From Batrachochytrium dendrobatidis JAM81 (Eukaryota > Chytridiomycota > Chytridiomycetes > Rhizophydiales): 64,000 nt of DNA. Where the stretch lies: assembly GCF_000203795.2 (NCBI RefSeq), contig NW_006281113.1:78735-142734 (forward strand), given 5' to 3'. The translations under genes and the position numbers were made by a program. Every line of letters starts with the position of its first letter. Position 1 is the first letter of the stretch. The notes beneath the pieces are model-generated. The model searched no databases. It had not been told where the DNA came from and worked only from the letters and a program-made list of their open reading frames with translations. Shown one piece after another: positions 26,181 through 37,035 of the stretch.

Positions 26181-26766
26181 TGTTGGATTTGATTGGTAAA
26201 AGTAATCTGTGGGTTTGGTGTATTGAACGTGTATGCTAGTCGATTGGTTACTACACTTGCAGTCAGTCAAATAAGTACGCTGTGCTATTGGTAATCAAGG
26301 ATATTTGTTGAATAAACGATATTTAATCGTTTATAAAATAGATAATATCAGGGCTAACATGTTAAATTATGCAGGGATCATGCAGGGATCATCGTACAGC
26401 ATAGAGATCCTCTGAACAAAACCCTTCATTTTCGATATTCCCTTCAACCTCGATTGACGATCAGCAGGGATTGACGATCAACGAGTATTGTGATTATTGT
26501 GATGGTCAAGTACACAGGCTTAGACTTACATTCAAGGGTGTGTGTTCGATAATTCACCGATATCAATTGTACATGCTGAAAATAAGGGATCATACTCGAT
26601 ACATGCTCATGCAAGCCTTTTGACCATTGATATTGCTATGCTAATGCCGAATTGTGATGCCGACACAGACATCTTGATGTCAACACTCATATTTGGACCT
26701 ACTATATCCAACTCATAATAAATCATTAGTCGTGTATTTTGAACCATTCATCCAGACTCTTCAGTA

Positions 26767-27912
26767 ATGTTCATAAACACCAATGCTGTTGTGATTGGTC
26801 TCTGTAAACTTCAAGCGGTAATGCCGAGTTTGTCAATGACATTTCAATCACATTCCAATCACATTCCACAACTCTTCAAACCTGATTTTCAACCAATGCC
26901 GTATTACAAAAAACTGACTGACAATACAACTGGTCAGAGTTACACCAACGCTCTTTCAATCGGAGTTCGGCAGGCAATACGCAACGGCAAACAGCAAGGT
27001 CAGCTGCTTGAAGATATTGGTGCCGTAACCGAATACATTGTACGACCCCGTTTGACGGATTTATTGCCTGGATCCACTGAAGATTCACAATTTGACCGTA
27101 TTGCCGATCAACTCAAAACATTGGGTGTCAGAACTGGACTGAACAATCTTCAATTTGTTTGCGAGTCCATCGATTATATCACCACTAGCAGTGACGTAAC
27201 CATTGATGTACAAGTCAAGGGAATCAATCAACTGTCAGTTATTGATGACACTGGCAAATCACTTTCAGTTGCCAAGTTTAAAAGCAACATAAAAAGTCAA
27301 CACTCGTTCAAACTGGCATCTGTAATCAACGATCTTGGTAATACTCGGGTCAGTATCATTGGCCAAAACAACGGCAAACAGGTTCTCAAAACACATAAGC
27401 ATATCAGTCGCATTCCACAACAACAAGATCGTGTTAAACTTGAACATGGTGTCAAATGGGTGTTTAATGGTACCAGTAAATCGGTTGGAATATACAACTC
27501 GCCATCTACCAAAAAGTCACAGGGATGGAACTCGGTCAATGGTAAATGGGTTGTTGGTGACGGAATACAATACAGTCCTGCAATAGTCACTGAGATCCGA
27601 TCATACTATACTGCACCAGTTGGATCCAACATCACTATTGAAATTGATGCCGCGCTTGAATCGCAAATGTATGGCGACTTTTTAAGCTTGTATATCACAG
27701 ATTCGGATGACAATGTGGAATCACTTTTGAATACGGTTGATCCGAATGGTAATATGCCTACAGAAGGTGTATCCGGAGTCAAGACGGTTGCAGAAAAGTA
27801 TACAGTGACAACCAAGACGGAACAGTTTTTTGTCAACATCATATTCAATTCAGACCTTGCTATGCAGATGAAAGGAGCAACAATCAATTATTGGAGTGTT
27901 AGCATGAATTGA
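26767..27912 (+). CDS. Unknown 381-aa intronless protein, intact copy
   Basis: One uninterrupted frame without introns, unusual beside intron-rich neighbours. No convincing signal peptide. The N-terminal about 130 residues look mixed alpha/beta (KKLTDNTTGQSYTNALSIGV); the C-terminal about 200 residues look beta-rich, with many Asn/Thr/Ser and alternating hydrophobics (GSNITIEIDAALESQMYGDF, ending TINYWSVSMN). I recognise no family. The beta-rich end could suit a lectin-like, wall-binding or capsid-like fold, but none of these is shown. It is transcribed away from the secreted gene in the same unit and probably shares its promoter region. Confidence 0.65.
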   Translation: MFINTNAVVIGLCKLQAVMPSLSMTFQSHSNHIPQLFKPDFQPMPYYKKLTDNTTGQSYTNALSIGVRQAIRNGKQQGQLLEDIGAVTEYIVRPRLTDLLPGSTEDSQFDRIADQLKTLGVRTGLNNLQFVCESIDYITTSSDVTIDVQVKGINQLSVIDDTGKSLSVAKFKSNIKSQHSFKLASVINDLGNTRVSIIGQNNGKQVLKTHKHISRIPQQQDRVKLEHGVKWVFNGTSKSVGIYNSPSTKKSQGWNSVNGKWVVGDGIQYSPAIVTEIRSYYTAPVGSNITIEIDAALESQMYGDFLSLYITDSDDNVESLLNTVDPNGNMPTEGVSGVKTVAEKYTVTTKTEQFFVNIIFNSDLAMQMKGATINYWSVSMN

Positions 27913-27968
27913 AATGATTGCAAATGGTTGTGATTGGTTGTGAATGTCACTGAATATATTATTGATTA

Positions 27969-29151
27969 CACCACAAGTCATGTAACACCACCAGACCATG
28001 TTTGAATGAATACAATGCGATTGCATACAACTATTGACACATTGATTAAATTTATTTGAATCAAACAGAGTCGAATGAAATATGCTATTTTTTAAAACGC
28101 CGGAAAACTCCTGCTGCCTTTGCCGTGAATCCAGTGCCATGAGTCTCCTTGAACTCTTTAAGCATTTGTAAAAATTCTTTGTATATGCCCTTTGCTTCTA
28201 GACACCTGTCTAAAAGTTCAAGTTCGACATCTGTTACTTCATCTGGAGCTTTGCCATGTTTCTGTTTAACAGATTTTGGCACAAGTTTGGCCAATCCCGA
28301 CCCCAAACCTGATCTTCCACTGGTTTGATGCGACTTGAGTTCATTTTTGAGTTTACGATAGTCACTGCACCATATATTCATGTTCTCCTTGGCATCTTTC
28401 ACCTTTTTCTTTAGATCTTTATATTTGATCCTGATTTGTCTAAGAATTATGTATTTTCTTTTTGGACTATTGGTTTTCGGCTGACATTCGTTTGATGGTC
28501 CCGGTTGACATTCAGGACTCTGGCTTGATTGAGGGGTTTGAGCATTTTTACCAGGTGGGACTACTGCCATGCTGCTAGTGATCACCAAAGTCAATGCGAG
28601 TAAAATGTCCGTGAGCCTCATTGTTGGATTTGATTGGTAAAAGTAATCTGTGGGTTTGGTGTATTGAACGTGTATGCTAGTCGATTGGTTACTACACTTG
28701 CAGTCAGTCAAATAAGTACGCTGTGCTATTGGTAATCAAGGATATTTGTTGGATAAACGATATTTTGAGTGTTTATAAAATGGATAATATCAGGGCTGGT
28801 GTATCAAATTATGCAGGGAGCATCGTACAGCATAAAGATCCGCTGAATAAAGCCTTTATTTCCAACGTTCCCTTCCACAGATATTGTGATTACTGTGATA
28901 ATCCAGTGCACAGGCTCAGACTTGCATTGAAGGGTGTGTGTTTGATGATTCACCGACATCAATAGTACATGGTGAAAATAAGGGATCATGCTCATACATG
29001 CTCATGAAAGCTTTTCAATCATTGATATTGCTATGCCAAACTATGATGCCGACACAAACATCTTGATGTCAACACTCATATTTGGACCTACTATATCCAA
29101 CTCATAATAAATCATCAGTCGTGTATTTTGAATCATTCATCCAGACTCTTC
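27969..29151. repeat. Tandem unit C (truncated, about 1.2 kb)
   Basis: Third copy; homology to A and B stops at CATCCAGACTCTTC (about 29151), a few bases before the position where the + gene starts in the other units. The secreted gene and divergent spacer are present; the + gene is absent. Confidence 0.8.
28085..28621 (-). CDS. Small secreted protein, copy 3 (most divergent)
   Basis: 178 residues from the ATG at 28621. The signal peptide differs from copies 1 and 2 by one residue (V to I). The mature part keeps the C-PGPSN-CQP segment, then diverges into a Lys-rich helical region (KYKDLKKKVKDAKENMN) with a Cys in IWCSDY and a LLDRCLEAK Cys, and ends in FRRFKK. Same overall length and spacing as copies 1 and 2. 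Function unknown; lineage-specific secreted protein (inference). Confidence 0.7.
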   Translation of the reverse strand: MRLTDILLALTLVITSSMAVVPPGKNAQTPQSSQSPECQPGPSNECQPKTNSPKRKYIILRQIRIKYKDLKKKVKDAKENMNIWCSDYRKLKNELKSHQTSGRSGLGSGLAKLVPKSVKQKHGKAPDEVTDVELELLDRCLEAKGIYKEFLQMLKEFKETHGTGFTAKAAGVFRRFKK

Positions 29152-31083
29152 GGTACAACAGGTGTAAAAATGATACACTGATGAACAATCTGTTTGGTAT
29201 GACAATCCACAATCAAATGTGATGATTCTACTATAAACATCATTGCTTGACATTTAGACTGATATCCAATGAATTGATTTGAACAGTAAAATCAATACAG
29301 TATACTTGTACAGTGCATTTCAGATTGTATCAGATAGCCAAACTGTGGTTACCAATCGTTTCACAATTGGAAACAACTTTAGTGAGTATTGCAGTTTGAT
29401 CATGATCCATGGTTGTGCAAACTAACAGCAAACTGGATAGTGGTCTGATGATATGAAATGTCTGATCTGCCAAACTCACGACAAAACATGCATACACATT
29501 CATCTGAACCGACTTTGAACCATGTCAAATGCTGTCAAATGCTGTCAAATACAATCAACATATGTGCTTGAAATATGCCAACTATGGGTTGATATTATCA
29601 TTTGAATTACAGCTAAAAACAAATGAGATTGCAAAAAATATGTATTTATACTCCAGCAACCCAATTCCATCGTGTTTTGACAACACTGCAATAACACTGC
29701 AATAAATTGTGATAACATTGTGATAACATCAAACAGACTGATGTTGCATCATATCAACATGGACTTTCCATTTGTAAAACTGTATGATTGTTTTAGATTG
29801 ACATGCTGATCCTGTATGTGGATTACTCAAAATTGTGTCGACACAGGCTCGGCGAGTCCAACGAGTTCACCAAGCTCAGCAAACACTTGCCGTCGGATCA
29901 ACAAGGGACGTTGTTTTATATTTGATTAAAAAAAGTAGCAGATTGTTCAACAAACTGGCTGTGTCAACACATCAGATCGTTGTCATGGTACACAAAACAC
30001 GAGCAATACATATTTCCGCCATTCAAATCAGCAGTCTGCCGATATTTACGGAAAAACACTTTCATCAGCATTGATGGGGCCAACAACTTTAGATTTACTT
30101 GTCAGTTTTCACACCTTTTATCATCAGCTGTGAGTCAAAGATATAGAGTAAGCAAACTGATTCAAGTGTTTTTGATCCCACAGTCGTATTCATATAAAAC
30201 GGAACGTGTATATGCGACTGCTTTGCTTCAAAATATACAATGTTGCATATTTGGTGCGTTTCCCTACTACAGATTGGCATTTTCAATGTTTTAAAATACA
30301 ATGTTCATCATGTGATACAATCAAACGATAGTTGTAAACTGAGATTGTCTTTATTTGGTAGTCATACACTGTACAATCATCAAGTATGGTACCAGATTCA
30401 TGTGTTGCAATTCAGATATTGAGTTCAGATGTTGTCAAACTGTGTATTTCAAAAACATGCGTTCGTGTTCTAGTTTGAAACCCCAAAGATTGTATGTTTT
30501 GGGAATGCAACAGTTGTTCATTCCAATGTTTGGTTCAAGAAAAAGAGAATGGAGAATCAATAAATGACAAGAATGTGAAATTGGCAGAAACTGTTGTGAA
30601 TATCATTCAGTTGTATACAAAAATGAACATAGAGAAAGACTAATAAATTATCGAAATGTTTCGAGGACAATACTGGCCAATAAATGTGATGAGAATTGAC
30701 ATCAATCATTCCATGATTGTTTATTATGCATTTTGACACTGTTATTATTGCTCCATTTATATGAACATGGCAATAATGCAATGTTTAGGATTGAACTATT
30801 ATCGAGGATTCGTGTTTAGCAATTCAAAAATATACACAAGCTAGCCTATAGATGATGCATTTCTGATCATGCGTTATTATATACTATTTTAATGTTCGTT
30901 TAAATGCCAATGATTCCAAACAATCTATAATTATTTATCAATTGAATTCCTAATTGAATTTTGATGGCATGTTACTTGAAAAGTTATGGTCGTCATTACA
31001 ACTGTCCATGTAGCAGAAACTTGGGTTTATTTTATTTAGCGTTTTTGTTTTTGAAATGATAAACCATTGTATACTGTTAAAAA
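29152..31083. other. Gene-poor AT-rich region, 1.9 kb
   Basis: Short direct repeats are visible (GCTGTCAAAT three times at about 29525-29555; CACTGCAATAA and TTGTGATAACA doublets at about 29690-29730). A diverged TIR element occupies about 30178-30777. No coding region supported. Confidence 0.45.
30178..30777. mobile_element. Diverged TIR element
   Basis: The left end CAGTCGTATTCATATAAAAC and the right end CATTTATATGAACATGGCAA are degenerate inverted copies of the family terminus. Internal words (TTTCCCTACTACAGATTGGC, CTGTACAATCATCAAGTATGG) are shared with 33720-34142. Longer than the about 420-nt copies, so possibly nested. Confidence 0.5.
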
Positions 31084-31980
31084 CTAGCATTTTGAATTGC
31101 TTTCTACGGCTTGAGCATTTTTTTGCGTCGAGAGTTTTGCTACACGAGATGGTGTCTGATCTATTAATCCTGCCAGCAAACTTGAATTAAATATTTCTGA
31201 AAAAACAATCCGAGCACTTGTCAAAATAAAATAAACTTCCCACTGTCGATCATAACCCATAGAGAATATAATGGCTTCGGAAACAGTAGTGATGGCGCAA
31301 CATACAATTGCTATGAATGCCCTGACAAACTCGATTTGGTTGAGTTTTGCACCTGCCTTGCTTGCCTTGAGTCGCCAAATTTGAACACAGACAGATGCGT
31401 CTAGTAGTGACACGGATAGATCAACCAAGATATACACTGATCCAAATGATACCTCTCCGTTGGATGTGTATACCCCAGCAACCGTGCCTATATCACTGTA
31501 AATAGCCATACCACAGGAAATCACCTGAAGTAGCGCAACAAGCATAAATACTAAGCGTGGAATATCACTAAAAAACGCTCGATAGCTTTCAAGCCTACTT
31601 TTGATGATGCTATTGGATCTTGATGGCAGTCGAGGAAGTCTTCGTCCATACAGACCTCGAAAGCGGTAATACATAAAGTTGATAAGACATAATCGAATGG
31701 CAATATCACAGGTCCATGCAATGCCGTCTGACAGATAGTAGATTTCATTGCTAATGTATGGATTGTTGTAAAAAATACTGCATCCAGACTCAATAACTAT
31801 CAAAATGGCAGCAATTTGAGGGAGACGCGACCGATAGTTTTGCTTGGGAGTATTTGATGCTATAGATGTAAACAGTAAACACAGTACTGTAAACTCTAAA
31901 ACAAGCAAGTTGATGTGTGTTGTGTCTTGAAATGGGTCTGACTGGCATGATATGTCAGTAGAGTTAGTTTCACTTGACAT
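31084..31980 (-). CDS. Multi-pass membrane protein, unknown
   Basis: A single exon of 298 residues. About six or seven hydrophobic spans can be picked out, for example VLEFTVLCLLFTSIA, LPQIAAILIVIESG, VFMLVALLQVISCGMAIY, GSVYILVDLSVSLLDASV and FIAIVCCAITTVSEAIIF, with a basic cytosol-like loop (RFRGLYGRRLPRLPSR) and a short polar N-terminus with an NST glycosylation site. No signal peptide. The layout recalls 7TM receptors, but I see no family motif. Unknown function, probably a plasma-membrane protein. Confidence 0.65.
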   Translation of the reverse strand: MSSETNSTDISCQSDPFQDTTHINLLVLEFTVLCLLFTSIASNTPKQNYRSRLPQIAAILIVIESGCSIFYNNPYISNEIYYLSDGIAWTCDIAIRLCLINFMYYRFRGLYGRRLPRLPSRSNSIIKSRLESYRAFFSDIPRLVFMLVALLQVISCGMAIYSDIGTVAGVYTSNGEVSFGSVYILVDLSVSLLDASVCVQIWRLKASKAGAKLNQIEFVRAFIAIVCCAITTVSEAIIFSMGYDRQWEVYFILTSARIVFSEIFNSSLLAGLIDQTPSRVAKLSTQKNAQAVESNSKC

Positions 31981-33011
31981 TGTGTATTTTCGGAAAGCTG
32001 AATTTAAGTAAAAAGATCAATACAGACGGGAAAATGGAAAACAGCTATTTCAATTTTAGTAGTTGCAGCCGAATAGACAATGGTTGAATATGTATCGTGC
32101 TTGTTGCTATACATTGATGCTTTTTGAATCATATTTTTTAAACCTGTCATTTTTCCTTATTTGGCATAGCTGTACATTGTCTAATCATCAAGTTTAGAAC
32201 CAAATTCATACATTTCAATCCAGATATTAGGTTTGACTACTCGAACTATATTCTAAAATTACATACGTCGCGCTCTAGCTTGAAAAAACAATGGCCACAT
32301 GTTTCAGAATGCAACTCTTACAAATCAAATATTTGTAATAGAGTTGAAGACTAAACAAGTGTCAGAGATGTGTAATGTACTGTAACTGTAATGTGAGCAT
32401 TCGTTTAGTTTTTATACAAGAATGAGCAGAGAAAGATTACTAAACCTTGCCAAAAGACTTGGAGCAAACAGTGTATTCCATCAGTTTTGTGGCGTCAACA
32501 CTCTCACAACTAGTGACAGAGGGAATGAGAACAGGGAAAAATGAGAAATTGCTGACAACCATCATTCTTGATGTTCTTTTGTAAATATCAATAGATTTGA
32601 ATAGTAGGAGTATCTATTGGTCATATTCTGCGTACCATCAAGACAATCTGTTTAGCCATTGTCAGTTTGAACAAACTCTGTTCCTGTTAATCCAATACAT
32701 GACACTTGTTTGGTTTTATCAAGATAATCTGACATTCTACCTACAGGATTTGTTAACTCAACCCGACATAGTCGTGAAACTTTACCAACAAAAGACTTGA
32801 AATGATGCAACATCTGCTTGTCAAATGCCATTTGAATGCCATTTGAATGGTTTCAAATATGAAATACAAACAAATATTTTGACCCTGTTCTCGTTCCTTT
32901 TGTCTTCGGGTTTAATTTGAATGCGCGGAACAGTTTTGGACGATTCGAGAAAACTTGGGTAATCCAACCTACATTCAAGTCTGCAATATCGAGTATCTGT
33001 TTTAACGGATA
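31981..33011. other. Intergenic with internal TIR-element remnant
   Basis: Bases about 32044-32420 match the inner part of the element at 33720-34142 (GAATAGACAATGGTTGAATATG, GATGCTTTTTGAATCATATTTTT, ATCATCAAGTTTAGAACCAAA), but recognisable termini are lost. No gene seen. Confidence 0.45.
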
Positions 33012-34807
33012 ATGAAGGCAAATTGGGTGTGGGTTTTACTATTTACTATTATTGGACTTGTTACTGCAAAAACTCGTAGAATGACACATGCAGAAAAGGT
33101 GGCTTTGCGCCATGCATCCAACAAGGCAGACAAATCCATTCGGTTTATCGATTTCGATGACTTGCAGCAAGGTGTGCATAAGCAAGGACTGTATATTGTG
33201 TTTTTTGGCGCTCATTGGTATGTTGGGTATATCCAGAATAAGCCAATGCATCGATCATCGAGATTATCCGGTTTCTTATAATGAGTCCAGTTTGACTAAT
33301 ATTGAATGTTTCCAACTGGCTACTACCTCTTTAATACATGTAATATGCTCCATTGCTATGGCTTATACCATCAATCAGGTGTCATCAAACTCAAAGGTAT
33401 CCAAGCATGGCTGATACGACGATTACTCACTTGTCTGACTCTGACATTTCTGTTTGAACTGTAGGTTTAATCCTAAATACCTCAGCGTTCAGGAAAGAGT
33501 GGATAAAGCCAACCTCAAGGACTTTGATTTCCAAATGGCCAAAGTAGAATGTGCTCTGGATCATGAAGGTGATAAAGTATTCTTGTCAACCAATCACTCC
33601 AGCTGTTGATGTGATAAACTATTGGCTAAATCCATTATTCCGTGTCTAGTTTACTGCCATACTGTCCACAAGATTGAAGGATATCCTACTCTTCTCGTGT
33701 AAGTTGGTATCTTATTTTGTCACCGCTGTATTCATGTAAAATGGAAAAGTTTATCTTGCAGTGATTTTGGCTCTGGAATAGACAATGATCGAGTGTGTTG
33801 CGCTTTCCTACTACAGATTGATGCTTTTTCAATCATATTTTTCAAACCTATCACTCCTCTTTATTTGGCATAACCGTACATTGTACAGTCATCAAGTTTA
33901 GAACCAAACCTATCCATTGCAATCCAGATATTGGGCTCGACTACTTGAACTCTTTGTATCTTGAAATTTCAGATGCGCTTTAATTCGAGAGCAAAGATTG
34001 CACGCATAGAAATGCAACTGCTGTTCATTCCAAATGCTTGATATGTAGAAAGGATACTGTACAAGTGTGAAATGTACTGAAACTGTAATATGAGCATTGA
34101 AAAAGACAATCAACTTTGCTATTTTATGTGAATACAGCTGTGTCCGTTTTTACATTCAATTTTCAAAAAACTCACCTATTTTACATTTATCTAGATATGT
34201 AAATGGAACGTTGCTGCACGAGTATCCAGATAGCGATGAAGAGGAGCCGTTTTATAATTATATTTTGCGATTTATCAAAAAATACTCTCCAAAAGTCCAA
34301 GATACTTCTACAGAGTCAAAAGACAGGTCTCACAATGTTCCTGGAGTCGAGATTCCTACTTTGCCTGATGCTGCTCCTGAGGAGGATCTCACCAAGGTTC
34401 ACAAGGACAAAGGCCACGAAGGAGATATTGATGAAAAAGACGATTTCATTATTGATTCACAACCTATGGCGGCTGACCAGTCCACTATATCCGATCGACC
34501 TATTCCACCAAGTAATATGGAAGCCGAGCTTCCTATTGTTTTCGGTCAAGCAGATGTAAGTTTGAAATTTCAAAAATAAGAATATATTTAGCATATAGCA
34601 ATCCCAATGACAAAAACTGACCATTTCATGACATGTTTTATATTTTCCTTCAAATAGAATGCGCGAACAGATCGCATAGATTCTTGGAGTACCGATATAA
34701 GCGTACCGATTAGTTTTGCCATTATGGGAATGCTTTTACTCTATGTCAGTATTGTTGCATTCCGTGCATTTGTCAATCGGAGGTCAAAGTACCATCGTCT
34801 CTCGTGA
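33012..34807 (+). CDS. ER thioredoxin-like membrane protein (TMX-type) with CxxT active site
   Basis: Six exons (33012-33217, 33379-33396, 33465-33568, 33650-33698, 34195-34555, 34658-34807) join in phase to 295 residues. A signal peptide (about 1-19, VWVLLFTIIGLVTA) leads into a thioredoxin fold: YIVFFGAHWCHQTQRFNPKY at the active site and a cis-Pro loop EGYPTLLVYVNG. Microexon 2 encodes exactly the active-site residues, giving C-H-Q-T instead of CxxC, so the second cysteine is missing. An acidic linker and a transmembrane span near residues 260-282 (ISFAIMGMLLLYVSIVAFRAF) with a basic tail follow. Type I ER membrane topology is inferred, with isomerase or mixed-disulfide activity rather than oxidation. 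Intron 4 contains a TIR element. Confidence 0.8.
33720..34142. mobile_element. TIR element (about 420 nt) inside TMX-type intron
   Basis: The left end ACCGCTGTATTCATGTAAAA and the right end TTTTATGTGAATACAGCTGT are inverted complements. It occupies nearly all of intron 4 (33699-34194), and the flanking exons splice in phase. No open frame inside, so a non-autonomous MITE-like element. Confidence 0.75.
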
Positions 34808-35120
34808 GCTCGAGATACAAGAGCGCTTACACTACTCAATTGGTGATGAATACTGGTTTTTACACAACCACAATCCATTGTATTTTTTGAATGTGCTTTA
34901 TGACTGAACCGAATTTACAAGATTTTCCCAACCTCTTTTTTTAAAAATACATGAATAAACACTGTAACGTCTTGATTTATTACGCTATCCATTTACATTG
35001 GTTACGGCTAGCAAGCAACCATAAGGGTTGGGTAACGAAGCAATAATCTCTGGCCCAGTCCAACTTGTACAACTTCCAATTCAAACACCATTTCAAAATA
35101 AAGTAGCCAATGATAAGCAA
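34808..35120. other. Convergent intergenic region
   Basis: 313 nt between the 3' ends of the TMX-type and MTFR-like genes; AATAAA-like words at about 34953. Nothing else seen. Confidence 0.4.
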
Positions 35121-36608
35121 TCAATTGTGTTGAATGGATTTAAACTTTTTTAAAAGTGCTGCATGGATGATATCATTAGGAGCAATACACTGACGTGATT
35201 TTTCTGTAGGAATAGGTGTTCCACTTGGTGTTCGCGGAGTAGATATTGTTCTCAGCTTACGTCGACCAGATTGGAGTGCTGTTTGAAGTTCTATTCCGGA
35301 TTTGCTTGGTAGGAAGTCTGTGTTAGAATATTGTAAAGTATCTGCTTGAAAATGATTGGGTGTGGATCTTGGAAGTCGGGTCTCGAAATGTTTTGACTGT
35401 ACAAGCTTGACTGATTTGATTGATTCGGATAGATTTGGAATATAACTTTTGGGAATTGGACATACTGTGGATCTGATCAAACCACTTTTTTTTGTAGACA
35501 AATCAGGTGTGGGCTGTATGATTAAAGGAAATGGCGGAGGTGGAGGTGGCGGTGGAGGAGCAGATGGAATTGCTACACAAAGGTTATTATTTGAAAATGG
35601 CTCCGTTGACCTTTGCGAGTCAGTCTCGAGCAATTTGCTAGCAGATAAATACAATTTTTACAATAGACATAGTTAGTGGTTTGCATTAAATATAAAAATG
35701 AATCAACCCTATTACCTTGGTATATAATCAGACAATCTACGATGATGCCTGATGGTATCTTGTAAAAGAACTAAACAGTGCAATACATCTTGCTGAATAA
35801 ACTTTGTGCCCGGTCTCTGATCAACTTTGATCTTTTTTGGGCTGAAAAATGACTCTGCAAACGGATATATGTGCAGTTTTTGGTAAACTTGAAGCTGAAG
35901 CTCTGAAATCTCAAATGACAGTTGGAGTACCAGTCGAATAGGCTCGGTAATAACTAAAGCAATGGTTCCAAATCTATGTATCAAGGTTTTCCGCAGTGAA
36001 TCAAATTGAGCAAAGGAAAGCTTTTTTAATGACAAAAAGTCACCATGCTCCAAACATTCTACTTTGCTCTGTGGTTCAATGTTGGTTTGAGCAGATACCA
36101 TACCCTCGCCAGATGAAGAGTTGGAGTCAATGATGAACGCGATCTTGGATATGTCCAAAAGCTCCTGTAGATCCGCTTTTAGTCGCATCAGACATAATTC
36201 AAGTCGTTGGGCAGAGTGCACTGCGTCTGAACCACAATAACCAGGCTGATATTTCAATGACAACAATCGAGGCAAAGCTGTTTTTATAACCGATGCTGTA
36301 TCTGGTGAATATGTTTTGGACAAAAAAGTTTGACCAGGTCGGGAAGGCAACAAGACTCGTTTAGTAAGTCCAACAATCAACTCAAGACAATACTCAGCCA
36401 ACATCAAAAATATGGCCAATAATGAGTATTGCTTTCTTGTATGTCTATCTACAGGAGTTGCTGGACGAGATATTGCAGCATCCACGTCGTTTGGTAAAAT
36501 TAGACAAGGGATGCTAGAATCGAAAGTTGATGTGATATTAGATAGAGTAGCAGTATCATTGGCCACATCATTGTCTTTTTGAACAGCATCTGTGTTGGCA
36601 GCAAGCAT
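35121..36608 (-). CDS. Proline-rich protein, possible mitochondrial fission regulator (MTFR) relative
   Basis: Two exons (36608-35716 and 35637-35121) join in phase to 469 residues. The N-terminal 300 residues are mostly helical with a hydrophobic patch (LLAIFLMLAEYCLELIVGL). The C-terminal third has a nine-proline run (encoded by GGCGGA-type repeats at about 35533-35562), then SESIKSVKLVQSK, and the end motif DIIHAALLKKFKSI. The order poly-Pro, 'SVKL', then a terminal amphipathic helix resembles animal MTFR1/MTFR2, which affect mitochondrial division. The similarity is short and judged by eye; a generic proline-rich protein is the alternative. Confidence 0.6.
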
Positions 36609-37035
36609 TTCTTTAGCGATATTGAATCTTGATTGGCAGGCTTTCTTGGCGAATCAACTCTAAATACAAGCCCACTTTCCACGTGACACGAGCCTCAGCT
36701 TATCAAAGCATTTGCTGATGCAGGAAATATCAGCCAGTAGTTTGCTGGTCACAGTTGATGATAAAGATAAACGAGAAATGTTCAGAAACCATCAGCGTGT
36801 TGTTTGCAAATATCAGTAAATTATTCATTGAATGGCAAGTGTATCTACTCAACGTGTTTCATGTACTGCTGCAACAATCTAGCTTGTTGACACGGTCCGA
36901 TACTTTTCGATTAAATATAGAGCAATGTTACTCGTTTGGTTTTGCTGAAACATTCTTATTTTACAGGAACACAACCGTAACATCAATCTACGTCAATACA
37001 TCCACAAGTCATCAGCTACATCATCAAAATGTTTA
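36609..37035. other. Intergenic, no gene seen
   Basis: 427 nt between two minus-strand genes. It should hold the promoter of the MTFR-like gene and the 3' end of the UbiB kinase gene. Confidence 0.3.

Larger units (their letters stand above)
25529..27965. repeat. Tandem unit B (about 2.44 kb)
   Basis: Second direct repeat, the only unit with both genes intact. It differs from unit A in the spacer by a short local duplication (ATTGACGATCA twice at about 26452-26482). Confidence 0.85.

Noticed and set aside
29525..29740. Short direct repeats resembling an array
   Set aside because: Units of 10-12 nt without spacers; simple slippage repeats, not a CRISPR array or a satellite.
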